DNA from: Terriglobia bacterium
GTDB taxonomy: Bacteria > Acidobacteriota > Terriglobia > Terriglobales > Acidobacteriaceae
Assembly: GCA_020073185.1 (NCBI GenBank)
Contig: JAIQFT010000043.1
Location: 1 to 64,000, forward strand
DNA length: 64,000 nt
Direction: 5' to 3'
Shown here in pieces: positions 1 to 8,600 of the stretch (the stretch's first letter is position 1; the number at the start of each line of letters is the position of its first letter). Made by a program: the position numbers and the translations under genes. A model generated the notes under the pieces. That model searched no databases, had not been told where the DNA came from, and worked only from the letters and a program-made list of their open reading frames with translations.

Positions 1-107
1 TGGGCTGGAAGGACATCTGGCAACTGAGAGCAATCCTAGGAAGAGGAGAAACAGAAAAAGCTGCGACTAAGCAGGAGGTCGCGTAACATGATCCCGAGCG
101 CCGCTCT

Positions 108-599
108 TCAACCTCCAACTAAAAGCGGGACACTCTCGCAGCCGCACTCGATCCGTTTCTGCGATGCAGATGCCTCCTGCCCCCTGTGGAAGACGTGCAT
201 AACGGTTTCTCCACGGATCCTCAGGCTATAAGGATATGCACCTGTATCTTTGGAAATTTCTGTAGCCGTCTTTGCAACCGGTTCGCTCAGGGACTGCATG
301 TCGCAAGGCACCTTCGCCACGACTTTCGATTCATAAGGTGGGAGGAGCCCGCCTTCGCCTTGGTCGTTGTCGAAATGATAAACCCCCTGTTTGAACTCCA
401 AGAAGTGCCCGCTTGCTGTACGGCGATGCCGCACCACATAATCGCCGGCCGGCAGAACTGCATCTCCGACCCTGGTTTTCTGTTTCAGCGTGAGATGTCC
501 CTTCTTGCCCACCTTGGGCTGGTCAGATTGCGCGTAGGCTACGCTGCCGAGCGCCAAGAGTACGACGACGAGGGCGACTAAGGACTTTTTGTTTTTCAT
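108..599 (-). CDS. Secreted hypothetical protein, paralogue of the gene at 934
   Basis: This 163-residue protein starts with a clear Sec signal peptide (MKNKK, a hydrophobic stretch, then AYAQS at about residue 24) and so is exported. The ATG is preceded by AAGGAGATTAGTT, a strong ribosome binding site. The mature part holds a beta-rich segment (about residues 30-75) with the pattern GxxGHLTLKQ, LPAGDYVVRH, SGHFLEFKQG. The protein encoded at 934-1482 matches it closely (GKTGNVKLRA, LQPGVYEVRH, TGHYVEFSR), so the two divergent genes are paralogues. Both also share a later pattern of a Cys flanked by V-A-(K/R)-V, then LRIRGE or LEIRGE followed by VMHVF or AVHLF. I do not recognise a characterised family; a function cannot be given. 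Confidence 0.75.
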   Translation of the reverse strand: MKNKKSLVALVVVLLALGSVAYAQSDQPKVGKKGHLTLKQKTRVGDAVLPAGDYVVRHRRTASGHFLEFKQGVYHFDNDQGEGGLLPPYESKVVAKVPCDMQSLSEPVAKTATEISKDTGAYPYSLRIRGETVMHVFHRGQEASASQKRIECGCESVPLLVGG

Positions 600-933
600 A
601 ACTAATCTCCTTCATTACTATGTCGGGCCGTTTTTCTCTGGCGCCCGATTCGATCTTGCTTATGCACGCAGCCTGCCGCACGGAAATTCCTGCTTAAACC
701 ATTTGCTGGATTGGCTTCGCTGCTGCCATGAAGGTGGAGTGCGCTGCCTCATCTCGTCCAGTCGTGGCCCGAAAGCGTCCAATCTGCGAGCACGGTTGCG
801 ATCCGGCGCCTACTCTTAACTCGATGAAAACGCCAGCCGTTCGCGTTTTTGCATGCTTGGCATTCAGCGTGCCCTTAGGAGAAACGAGCATCGCACACGA
901 TGTGAAAACAATAAAGAGAAGAGGTGCACTAAA
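600..933. other. Divergent intergenic region between the two secreted paralogues
   Basis: This 334-base stretch separates two divergently transcribed paralogous genes and must hold both promoters. Short ORFs here have no signal peptide, no ribosome binding site and no recognisable composition. I see a good Shine-Dalgarno sequence on each side but no convincing -35/-10 pair and no palindrome. Confidence 0.4.
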
Positions 934-1482
934 ATGAAAAACCGCTATTACCTTCCCGTTCTAGCTGTCCTCATCCTGGCACTTGCCGGGCTGAGCTTCG
1001 CGCAAGATGAGTGGTACGACGACTCTGGCTACCACTCGTCCAATTCGGTGTCCGTCGAGCCGGTAGCCGATACAAACTCTGTGTTCGACTCAGACGTGTA
1101 TTACACGGATTCGGGCATCCAGCGTCTTCCGGCGCCCTTCAAGTTCGACTCCACGCCGGCTTTTCACCAGCATGCCGGGAAGACCGGCAACGTGAAACTG
1201 CGTGCTGCCATTAGACTCGGCGGTAGTGTCCTCCAGCCTGGGGTTTACGAGGTCCGCCATATGGATACGTCCACGGGACATTACGTCGAGTTCTCGCGGA
1301 TCGTCGAGAACGATTCAGTACCTGAAGGCATGTCGCCCTATCAGGAACAGGTCGTGGCGCGAGTGAATTGCACGCGCGAACCGCTGAATACGGTGGTCGC
1401 TCGCACCGAACTGCTGCCCCAATCCGCCAGCACAATGGCACAATTGGAAATCCGTGGCGAGAAAGCCGTGCACCTGTTCTGA
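934..1482 (+). CDS. Secreted hypothetical protein, paralogue of the gene at 108
   Basis: The protein is 182 residues with an N-terminal signal peptide (MKNRYYLPVLAVL, hydrophobic core, cleavage near SFAQ). The reading frame is open further upstream to 853, but the start at 934 is chosen because it is preceded by AAGAGAAGAGG and begins the signal peptide. Residues about 25-75 are acidic and rich in Ser, Tyr and Asp. From about residue 78 on it matches the protein at 108-599: HAGKTGNVKLRA, GVYEVRH, TGHYVEFSR, then VVARVNC and LEIRGEKAVHLF. It ends shortly after this shared motif. It is likely periplasmic or surface-located. Its function is unknown to me. Confidence 0.72.
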   Translation: MKNRYYLPVLAVLILALAGLSFAQDEWYDDSGYHSSNSVSVEPVADTNSVFDSDVYYTDSGIQRLPAPFKFDSTPAFHQHAGKTGNVKLRAAIRLGGSVLQPGVYEVRHMDTSTGHYVEFSRIVENDSVPEGMSPYQEQVVARVNCTREPLNTVVARTELLPQSASTMAQLEIRGEKAVHLF

Positions 1483-1644
1483 AGCGACCTGCAGGGGCCA
1501 TGACCGGTGCGTCCGCCGTGGAACCGGGGTTCCCGGCGGACGTCGGCCTGACAGGCGCAACCGCGAGTTCAGCGGTCACTCGCGGACGTGACCACCGTCA
1601 CAGGCACGGGTTCATCGCTGACGTACTATCCCTGGGAAGCAAAC

Positions 1645-2022
1645 ATGAGCGTTGGTTCCAAATTCGTGGCGGTGGCGGTGGTGCTGGCGATGGCGCTGCT
1701 GGCGATCCCGGCGGCGGGGCTGGCGAGTGGCCGGACGGACTGCAGGAATATGTCCCGCGGCTGCTGCGCGATGATGATGGCAACGCAGCAGGCGGTACCG
1801 GCGATTGAGGCCGCCGCCGGGGGCGGATCGTGCTGCAACCTGTCGTCGGGTAAGCCGGCACCGGCGGCAAAGTTACAGACGCCGAGCAGTGCGCCGACGA
1901 TGGTGAATCCGGTTGCAACGAAGGCAATGGCGATAGCGCCGGTATACAGCGAATTGCGAGACGCAGTACCCCTCAAGGTTCTTTCCCCTTCTCAGGCAGC
2001 GCTCTGCACGTTTCTGATCTGA
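1645..2022 (+). CDS. Small Cys/Met-rich exported protein, putative copper binder
   Basis: The 125-residue protein begins MSVGSKF followed by a hydrophobic signal segment ending near AGLASG. The frame is open to 1588, but the ATG at 1645 gives a proper signal peptide. The mature N-terminus carries a dense cluster of thiol and thioether residues, CRNMSRGCCAMMM, and about 25 residues later GGGSCCNLSSGKPAP; the rest is low-complexity Pro/Ala/Thr. Such clusters suit binding of Cu(I) or Ag(I), and the gene lies 157 bases upstream of the copper/silver efflux genes in the same direction. The family is not one I can name. A metal buffering or delivery role in the periplasm is inferred only from composition and position. 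Confidence 0.6.
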   Translation: MSVGSKFVAVAVVLAMALLAIPAAGLASGRTDCRNMSRGCCAMMMATQQAVPAIEAAAGGGSCCNLSSGKPAPAAKLQTPSSAPTMVNPVATKAMAIAPVYSELRDAVPLKVLSPSQAALCTFLI

Positions 2023-2043
2023 TTTTTTCTCTCTAAAGCCTAG

Positions 2044-2073
2044 ATTCCTCGCGGGCTGAAGCCCGCTCGGAAT
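2044..2073. repeat. Palindromic TGAA-loop hairpin, family A
   Basis: An outer stem ATTCC/GGAAT and an inner stem GCGGGC/GCCCGC enclose the loop TGAA, separated by a symmetric TC/TC internal loop. It is followed by ATGACAAG, which also follows the related sequence near 19411. It is one of several such elements in this window. Confidence 0.7.
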
Positions 2074-2097
2074 GACAAGAAATAAAGAGCTTGTCAC

Positions 2098-2117
2098 GGC
2101 GCGGCTGAAGCCGCACC
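2098..2117. repeat. Palindromic TGAA-loop hairpin, family A
   Basis: The stem GGCGCGGC/GCCGCACC (one mismatch) closes a TGAA loop and is followed by CCTTCAAAA. The same hairpin and trailing motif occur at 19435 and 24685. It lies 32 bases after the preceding element. Confidence 0.65.
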
Positions 2118-2124
2118 CCTTCAA

Positions 2125-2153
2125 AACAGATTCTTGAAAAACAGATTCTTGAA
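2125..2153. repeat. Two tandem copies of a 14-base unit
   Basis: The unit AACAGATTCTTGAA occurs twice in a row with one base between copies (2125-2138 and 2140-2153), just upstream of the outer-membrane efflux gene. It looks like a local slippage duplication. Confidence 0.7.
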
Positions 2154-2179
2154 GGTCGTTCAGCGGAAGAGAGATTTTC

Positions 2180-3520
2180 ATGTTCAGGACAAGGGTCGTC
2201 TTCAGGACAACAGTTTTCATACTTGCGGGACTTTTTGCGTTTGCAGGACTTTTCGCGGCCAATGTTTATGCGGCTGACACGGTATTAACGCTGCAGGAGG
2301 CGGTGCAGGAAGCGCTGGCGAAGAATCCGGCGATCCGCGCCGGAGCCCACGCAGTCGCCGCGCAACGCGCGAAGGTCCCGCAGGCGAAGGCGCTGCCGGA
2401 CCCGAGCTTCGGGATCGGCTGGATGGGAAATGCGCAGCCATTCAGCGTGCAGACGGGAGATCCGTCGAGCTACCGCAGCGTGAGCGCGATGCAGATGCTG
2501 CCGTTTCCGGGCAAGCGCAGCCTGCGCGGACAGATGGCGACGAAAGAGGCCGATGCCACGCAATGGGACCTGGAGGCGGTGCGGCGGCGGGTAACAGCGG
2601 ATGTGAAAGCCGCTTATTACGACTACTGGTACTTCGACAAGGCGATCCGCACGGCGCAGCAGAACCGCGAGCTGCTGGTGAAGCTGTCGCAGATCGCCGA
2701 GGCAAGGTATCGGGTGGGCAAGGCCATCCAGACCGACGTGCTGCGCTCGCAGGTAGAGATTTCCATGCTGCTGCAGAAGCTGACGACGCTGGAGCAGCAG
2801 CGAGCGACGGCGCAGGCGAGGCTGAACGCGCTGATGGCGCGCGAGCCCGATGCCCCCTTGCCGCCGGCCGCCGACATTGCGACGCAGACGGCGCTGAGCT
2901 ACTCGCTGGATGAGCTGTACAAGCTGGGGCGAGCGAACGATCCCGAGTATCAGCGGATGCAGAAGATGGTGGAGCGCAACCAGCTCGCGGCGAGCCTGGC
3001 GCAGAAGGATTCCCTGCCCGATTTGAGCGTCGGCTACATGTACCAGCAGCGGCCGATGATGCCGGACATGCACGGGCTGACATTCACGGTGAACCTGCCG
3101 ATTTTCTACAAGAGCAAGCAGCGCGAGGAAGTGAAGCAGGCGACCGAGGAAGGGCTGAGCGCGGCGAGCGCGCGCGACAACCGGCAGAACGAACTCTATT
3201 TCGAGCTGAAGCAGAACTACCTGGCGGCCAAGGCGAGTGAAACCCTGCTGAAACTTTATGCGCAGGGCGTGGTGCCGCAGTCGTCGCTGGCGCTGGAATC
3301 GTCGATGGCGGCGTACCAGGTGGGGAACGTGGATTTCCTGACGGTGCTGGGAAACTTCACCACCGTGCTCAATTACCAGACGGATTATTTCCGCGAGCTG
3401 GCGAACTACCAGACGGCACTGGCGCGCATGGAAGCGCTGACCGGCACGGATTTCAGCAACGAGCAACCGATTCCGGGCACGAGCGATGAAATGAAGGAGC
3501 GCAAAAATGGCTCGCATTAA
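2180..3520 (+). CDS. cusC: TolC-family outer-membrane channel of a heavy-metal RND efflux system
   Basis: The 446-residue protein has an N-terminal signal segment (FILAGLFAFAGLFAANVYA) and two outer-membrane efflux protein repeats, roughly residues 35-230 and 240-430. Typical features are the opening LTLQEAVQEALAKNPAIRA, long helices rich in Gln, Ala and Leu (QNRELLVKLSQIAEARYRVG), and the closing L-x-NYQTALARMEALTG. The channel would take ions from the RND pump and adaptor across the outer membrane. Its stop lies 14 bases inside the adaptor gene, so translation is likely coupled. The signal peptide shows internal near-duplications (FRTRVVFRTTVF; AGLFAFAGLFA) mirrored in the DNA. The assignment to the Cus/Czc type rests mainly on the neighbours. 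Confidence 0.85.
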   Translation: MFRTRVVFRTTVFILAGLFAFAGLFAANVYAADTVLTLQEAVQEALAKNPAIRAGAHAVAAQRAKVPQAKALPDPSFGIGWMGNAQPFSVQTGDPSSYRSVSAMQMLPFPGKRSLRGQMATKEADATQWDLEAVRRRVTADVKAAYYDYWYFDKAIRTAQQNRELLVKLSQIAEARYRVGKAIQTDVLRSQVEISMLLQKLTTLEQQRATAQARLNALMAREPDAPLPPAADIATQTALSYSLDELYKLGRANDPEYQRMQKMVERNQLAASLAQKDSLPDLSVGYMYQQRPMMPDMHGLTFTVNLPIFYKSKQREEVKQATEEGLSAASARDNRQNELYFELKQNYLAAKASETLLKLYAQGVVPQSSLALESSMAAYQVGNVDFLTVLGNFTTVLNYQTDYFRELANYQTALARMEALTGTDFSNEQPIPGTSDEMKERKNGSH

Positions 3521-4931
3521 TAAGTTTCTCCGAATGTCTGCACTGATCGTGGCACTCGCGGTCATGGGTGGAATTCTGTACGGCGGACGGGTTCTGGCGG
3601 CGTGGCAGCACGATCACTCCGACCATCAGCAGGGGAGCGCCACCAGTGGAGAGCGCAAGGTCCTCTACTGGTACGACGCGATGAACCCACAGCACCATTA
3701 CGACAAGCCGGGCAAGGCGCCGGACGGCATGGACCTGGCGCCGATGTATGCGGATCAAGGGATGGCGCCTGCTCAAAACCCAACGGCGTCCAAGGGCGAA
3801 CGCAAGATTCTCTACTGGTACGACCCGATGCACCCGCAGTACAAGGCAGACAAGCCGGGCAAGGCGCCGGATTGCGGCATGGACCTGGCGCCGAAGTACG
3901 CCGATGAAGAAGCGGCGACGATGGCGCCCGGTACCGTGACGATCGCGGCGGACAAGCAGCAGTTGATCGGGGTGCGCACGGCGGAGGTGAGGCGGGAGAG
4001 CCTGGTGCGCGAGGTACGTACGACGGGCCAGATCACCACCGACGAAAGCAGGATCGCACACGTGCACGTGAAGGTGAACGGATTCATCGACAAGGTGTTT
4101 GTCGACTCCATCGGCCAGCTCGTCAAGAAGGGCCAGCCGCTGTTCACACTGTACAGCGCGGACCTGGTGGCGACGCAAAACGAATACCTGATTGCGAAGC
4201 GGGGCGAGAAGACGCTGGGCGGGTCGGCGTTTGCGGAGGTTGCGCAAGGGTCGCAGTCGCTGCTGCGGTCGGCGCGCGAGCGGCTGAAGTTGTGGGACAT
4301 CAGCGACGATCAGATCGCGACGCTGGACGAGACGGGCAAGGTACAGCGCACGCTGACGTTCTACTCGCCGATCGCGGGGTTCGTGACCGACCGCAAGGCG
4401 TTTCCGAACACCTCGGTGAACCCGGATACGGAGCTGTACACGGTGGCGGATCTGTCGTCGGTGTGGGTGAACGCAGACGTGTACGAGTACGAGGTTCCGT
4501 ACGTGAAGGTCGGGCAGCAGGCGGAGATGCAGCTCAGCTACTACCCGGGAAGGACGTGGCACGGACGGGTGTCGTTCATTTATCCGACGGTAGACCCGAC
4601 GACTCGCACGGTGAAAGTGCGGTTGGAGTTTGCCAATCCCAACTTCGAGTTGAAGCCGCAGATGTTTGCCGAGGTGCAGTTGAAGGTGAATTACGGCAAC
4701 CAGATCGTGGTGGCGCAGGAGGCGGTGTTGGATTCGGGGAAGGAGCAGACGGTGTTCGTAGCGCATGAGGGCGGGCACTTCGAGCCGCGCAGGATCACCA
4801 CGGGCGCGAAACTGGATGGGAAGGTAGCGGTGTTGTCGGGATTGAAGGCGGGCGAGACGGTGGTGACCTCGGGCAACTTCCTGCTGGATTCGGAAAGCAA
4901 GCTGAAGAGCGCAACGGACGGGATGCAGTAA
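3507..4931 (+). CDS. cusB: CusB-like periplasmic adaptor with duplicated heavy-metal-binding motif
   Basis: The 474-residue membrane-fusion protein begins with an N-terminal hydrophobic anchor (residues 10-30) and a His-rich stretch (QHDHSDHQQ). Two copies of the heavy-metal-binding domain follow, at about residues 49-81 and 98-131; both read YWYD-M-P-Q...DKPGKAPD...GMDLAP. The second has the usual CGMD cysteine (Cys123), while the first lacks exactly that codon. The HlyD core follows: barrel-sandwich start near VRTTGQITTDESRIAHVHVKVNGFI, a helical hairpin, and beta-barrel segments ending LKAGETVVTSGNFLLDSESKL. It would link the RND pump to the outer-membrane channel and pass Cu(I)/Ag(I). A good ribosome binding site (AAGGAGCGCAAAA) lies inside the end of the upstream gene. 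Confidence 0.88.
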   Translation: MARINKFLRMSALIVALAVMGGILYGGRVLAAWQHDHSDHQQGSATSGERKVLYWYDAMNPQHHYDKPGKAPDGMDLAPMYADQGMAPAQNPTASKGERKILYWYDPMHPQYKADKPGKAPDCGMDLAPKYADEEAATMAPGTVTIAADKQQLIGVRTAEVRRESLVREVRTTGQITTDESRIAHVHVKVNGFIDKVFVDSIGQLVKKGQPLFTLYSADLVATQNEYLIAKRGEKTLGGSAFAEVAQGSQSLLRSARERLKLWDISDDQIATLDETGKVQRTLTFYSPIAGFVTDRKAFPNTSVNPDTELYTVADLSSVWVNADVYEYEVPYVKVGQQAEMQLSYYPGRTWHGRVSFIYPTVDPTTRTVKVRLEFANPNFELKPQMFAEVQLKVNYGNQIVVAQEAVLDSGKEQTVFVAHEGGHFEPRRITTGAKLDGKVAVLSGLKAGETVVTSGNFLLDSESKLKSATDGMQ

Positions 4932-4957
4932 ACCGTTTCCCGAGTTGCTGTCTCCAG

Positions 4958-4969
4958 GGGCTAAAGCCC
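4958..4969. repeat. Short palindrome of family A with TAAA loop
   Basis: The stem GGGC/GCCC closes a TAAA loop. It is a variant of the TGAA-loop family and lies 23 bases before another member. Confidence 0.45.
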
Positions 4970-4991
4970 TCGTTTGAAAACGGCCCTGAGT

Positions 4992-5011
4992 GGCACGACT
5001 GAAGTCGTGCC
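4992..5011. repeat. Palindromic TGAA-loop hairpin, family A
   Basis: A perfect 8-base-pair stem, GGCACGAC/GTCGTGCC, closes a TGAA loop. It lies between the adaptor gene and the NosL-like gene, where it could also act on the transcript, for example by processing or attenuation. Confidence 0.7.
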
Positions 5012-5058
5012 CTGATACGAACGGACAGATTTTATGGAAAGGCTCTAAGGAGCGACTC

Positions 5059-5697
5059 ATGGCAAGGAAATTGTCCATGGCCGGAATCGGGCTGCTGGTG
5101 ATCGTGGCGGGAGTGCTGATCGCCGGACAGTGGAGCCTGCACCGGCAGTCTTATGAGGTATGCAACATCTGCTCGCGGCGGATCAACCCGCAGGCGGGAG
5201 TGATTGCCGAAATCGGAGATCGCCGCGAACGCGTTTGCTGCGCGCACTGCGTGGTGACCGAAGGCTTGCAGGAGCACAAGCGGGTGCGGCTGATCGAGGT
5301 CACCGACTACAGCAGCGGGCGCAAGCTGGATCCGCGCGGCGCGTGGTATGTGGACGGCAGCCGGATTGAGGCGTGCGCGCACGACATGACTCGGATGAAT
5401 GAAATGAAGCAGGTCGAGAAGGCCGCGTTCGACCGCTGCTCGCCGGGAACGTTCGCGTTCGCCATCAGGGCGGAAGCGGAGGCGTTCGTGGCGAAGAATG
5501 GGGGCGCGGTGCGCGGCATAGATGAGTTGCTGGCGGTGGTGAACAATCCCGACAACCCCGACAATTCCAACAATCCCACCCTGTCGCCGCCAAAAGCGGG
5601 CGGCGATCAGGGTGGGCCACCGACGGGCGGCGATCAGGGCAAGAAAACCGGCGCCGGCAAGGTTGGGGTAAGCGGTGGCGGGGAGGCGCGGCCATGA
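5059..5697 (+). CDS. NosL-like membrane-anchored Cys-rich protein of the copper efflux operon
   Basis: The 212-residue protein has a single N-terminal anchor (residues 5-25) and a periplasmic domain with YEVCNICSRRINPQAG, then ERVCCAHCVVTEG, then GAWYVDGSRIEACAHDMTRMNE and DRCSPGTFAF. The CxxC pair, the paired cysteines and the W-Y-V-D-G-S strand resemble the copper-binding NosL family. The start is the ATG at 5059 after AAGGAGCGACTC; the frame is open to 4990 but lacks such a site there. It lies between the adaptor and pump genes, and its stop overlaps the pump start (ATGA). The last 50 residues are low complexity (NNPDNPDNSNNPT, then Gly-rich) and overlap a hairpin repeat. A copper-carrier role is inferred, not shown. 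Confidence 0.65.
   Translation: MARKLSMAGIGLLVIVAGVLIAGQWSLHRQSYEVCNICSRRINPQAGVIAEIGDRRERVCCAHCVVTEGLQEHKRVRLIEVTDYSSGRKLDPRGAWYVDGSRIEACAHDMTRMNEMKQVEKAAFDRCSPGTFAFAIRAEAEAFVAKNGGAVRGIDELLAVVNNPDNPDNSNNPTLSPPKAGGDQGGPPTGGDQGKKTGAGKVGVSGGGEARP
5575..5616. repeat. Hairpin of family B inside a coding region
   Basis: The arms CCCACCCTG/CAGGGTGGG and CGCCGCC/GGCGGCG flank an AAAA-containing loop. A related hairpin lies between fabZ and lpxA at 26494. Here it encodes the low-complexity tail of the NosL-like protein. Confidence 0.65.
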
Positions 5698-8600
5698 TCA
5701 ACCGGATCATTGAAATTTGCGCCAAGAACAGGTTCCTGGTTTTCCTGTTCGCCGGAGTCGCAGTGTTGTTCGGCTGGCAATCGCTGAAAAACACGAAGCT
5801 GGATGCGATTCCCGACCTGTCGGACACGCAGGTGATCGTGTACGCGAAGTGGGACCGCAGCCCCGACATCATGGAAGACCAGGTGAGTTATCCGGTCACG
5901 TCGGCGCTGCTGGGCATGCCGAAGGTGAAGGATATCCGCGCGTTCAGCGATTTTGGCTATTCCTACATTTACATCATCTTCGAAGAAGGCACGGACATTT
6001 ACTGGGCGCGCTCGCGGACGCTGGAGTACTTGAATTCGGTGACGCCGCGGCTGCCGAAGGGAGTGAATGTCGAACTGGCGAAGGACGCCACCGCTGTCGG
6101 CTGGGTCTATCAATACGCGCTGGTGGATGAAACAGGCCAGTACTCACTTGACCAGATGCGCAGCTACCAGGACTGGTACTTACGCTATGCGCTGCAGGCA
6201 GTGCCGGGTGTAGCCGAGGTTGCGCCAATTGGTGGCTTCGTGCGGCAATACCAGATCAACGTCGATCCCAACAAACTGCTCGCTTACAAGATCCCGATCA
6301 ACATGGTCGTGGATGCCGTACAGAAGTCGAACAATGATGTGGGAGCACGGCTGGTGGAGCAGAGCGGCCGCGAGTACATGGTGCGGGGACGCGGCTACAT
6401 CAAATCGCTCGCTGATATTGCGAGTATCCCGCTGATGGTGAACCAGCAGACCGGCACCCCGGTACTGGTGCGCGATGTGGCGACGGTGACCTACGGCCCC
6501 GACATGCGGCGGGGCGTGTCGGAACTGGATGGACGGGGCGAAGCGGTCGGCGGCGTGGTGATCATGCGCTTCGGCGAGAACGCCCAGAAGGTAATTGAGC
6601 GCGTCAAGGCGAAGATTTCCGAACTTGAGCCGACGTTGCCCAAAGGGTTGAAGATTGTGCCCACCTACGACCGCTCCGATCTGATTGATCGGTCAGTGGA
6701 CAACCTGAAGCACACGCTGTTGGAAGAGTTGATCATCGTAAGCCTGGTGATCATGATTTTCCTGTGGCACTTCCCCAGCGCGATTATCCCCATCACGATG
6801 ATTCCGATCACTGTGATCTTGGCGTTCATTCCAATACAGCTATCCGGCATGACCGCCAACATCATGTCGCTCGGTGGCATTGCGGTGGCGATTGGCGCCA
6901 TGGTCGACGCCTCCGTCGTGATGGTGGAGCAGATTCATAAGAAGCTCGAGCACTGGCAGGCGGAAGGCCAGCCGGGGAGTCGCTCCGCCGTACTGCTCGC
7001 AGCCATCAAGGAGGTGGGTGGCCCGAGTTTCTTCGCGTTGCTGGTGATCGCGGTTGCCTTTCTGCCGGTGTTCACCCTTGAGGCTCAGGAAGGACGGCTG
7101 TTCAAACCGCTTGCGTTCACCAAGAACTTCGCCATGGCGATTGCTGCCGCGCTTGCCGTCACCTTAGTGCCGGCGACGGTTGGTCTACTGTTCGGGCGCA
7201 CACGGCCCTTCGGCTTCCGGCCGAGATGGCTGGCCCGCATGGTGAGTGCTGTGGCCATAGGAAAGATACACAAGGAAGAGAACCACCCCATCAGCCGGCC
7301 ATTGATGAAAGTCTACTATCCCGTCTGTGAGTTCGTCCTGGAACACAAGTGGAAGACGATTGCAGTGGCCGTCCTGGCGATGGCGCTTACCGTACCGGTG
7401 TTCTTCAAGCTCGGCTCCGAATTCATGCCGCCGCTCGACGAAGGCACGCTGCTCTACATGCCGACGACCCTGCCCGGAATGTCGGTGACCGAAGCCACCA
7501 ATCTGCTGCAAGTGCAAGACAAGATCATCAAGAGTTTTCCCGAAGTTGACCGTGTTTTCGGCAAAGCCGGTCGCGTTGAGAGCGCCACCGACCCGGCGCC
7601 TTACTCGATGATGGAAACCGTTGTCGTGCTCAAGCCACACATGGAGTGGCCCAAGCGCGAGCGGTTTTACTCCAAGTGGGCGCCCAACTGGGCACAGGAC
7701 ATCCTTCGCCGGTTCTGGCCCGACCATAAAACCACGCAGGAGCTGATCTACGGCCCTGGTGGGCTGAACGAGGCGCTCACCATCCCGGGAGTCGCCAACG
7801 CCTGGACGATGCCGATCAAGGCCCGCATTGACATGCTGACCACGGGGGTGCGCACACCGGTCGGCATCAAGGTCCTCGGTTCCGATCTGGGCGAGATCGA
7901 AAAGATTGGCGAGCAAGTCGAGGCAGCGCTGAAGGACATCCCGGGAACAACCAGCGTGTTTGCGGAACGCACCACCGGCGGCTATTTCCTCGACTTCGAC
8001 CTCAAGCGCGATCAGCTAGCAAGGTATGGACTGAAGATTGATGATGCCAATGACGTGCTGATGTCGGCCATCGGCGGCGAATCGGTCACGACCACGGTGG
8101 AAGGGCGCGAGCGCTATAGCGTCAATGTCCGTTACCTTCGCGATTACCGCTCCGACCTGGATGCGCTCCAGCGAGTGCTGGTCAACACACCATCGGGCGC
8201 GCAGGTTCCGCTGGCGCAGCTCGCCGACATCTCGCTGAAGACCGGCCCCGGCATGATCCGCGACGAGAATGGGCGGCTGAGCGGCTATGTATACGTGGAC
8301 GTGAGCGGTCGTGATATCGGCAGCTACATCACGGATGCGAAGAACGCTGTTCGGCAGAAGGTCAGCGTTCCTGCCGGTTATCAACTGGTTTGGAGCGGGC
8401 AATACGAATCGATGGAGCGCGTGAAGGAGCGGCTGAAGATCGTGTTGCCAGTGACGCTCTTCATCGTTTTCCTGCTGCTCTACTTCAATACCGGTTCGGC
8501 GGTGAAGACGGGGATCATTCTGCTCGCGGTGCCGTTCTCCGCCATCGGCGCCATTTGGTTCCTCTACTTGCTGAACTACAACATGAGCATTGCCGTCTGG

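Noticed and set aside
2285-5078. Long minus-strand ORFs of 426 and 541 codons opposite the efflux genes
   Set aside because: They are rich in Arg, His, Gln and Val with no motif or ribosome binding site, and lie opposite clear cusC and cusB genes; they are by-products of high-GC codon use.
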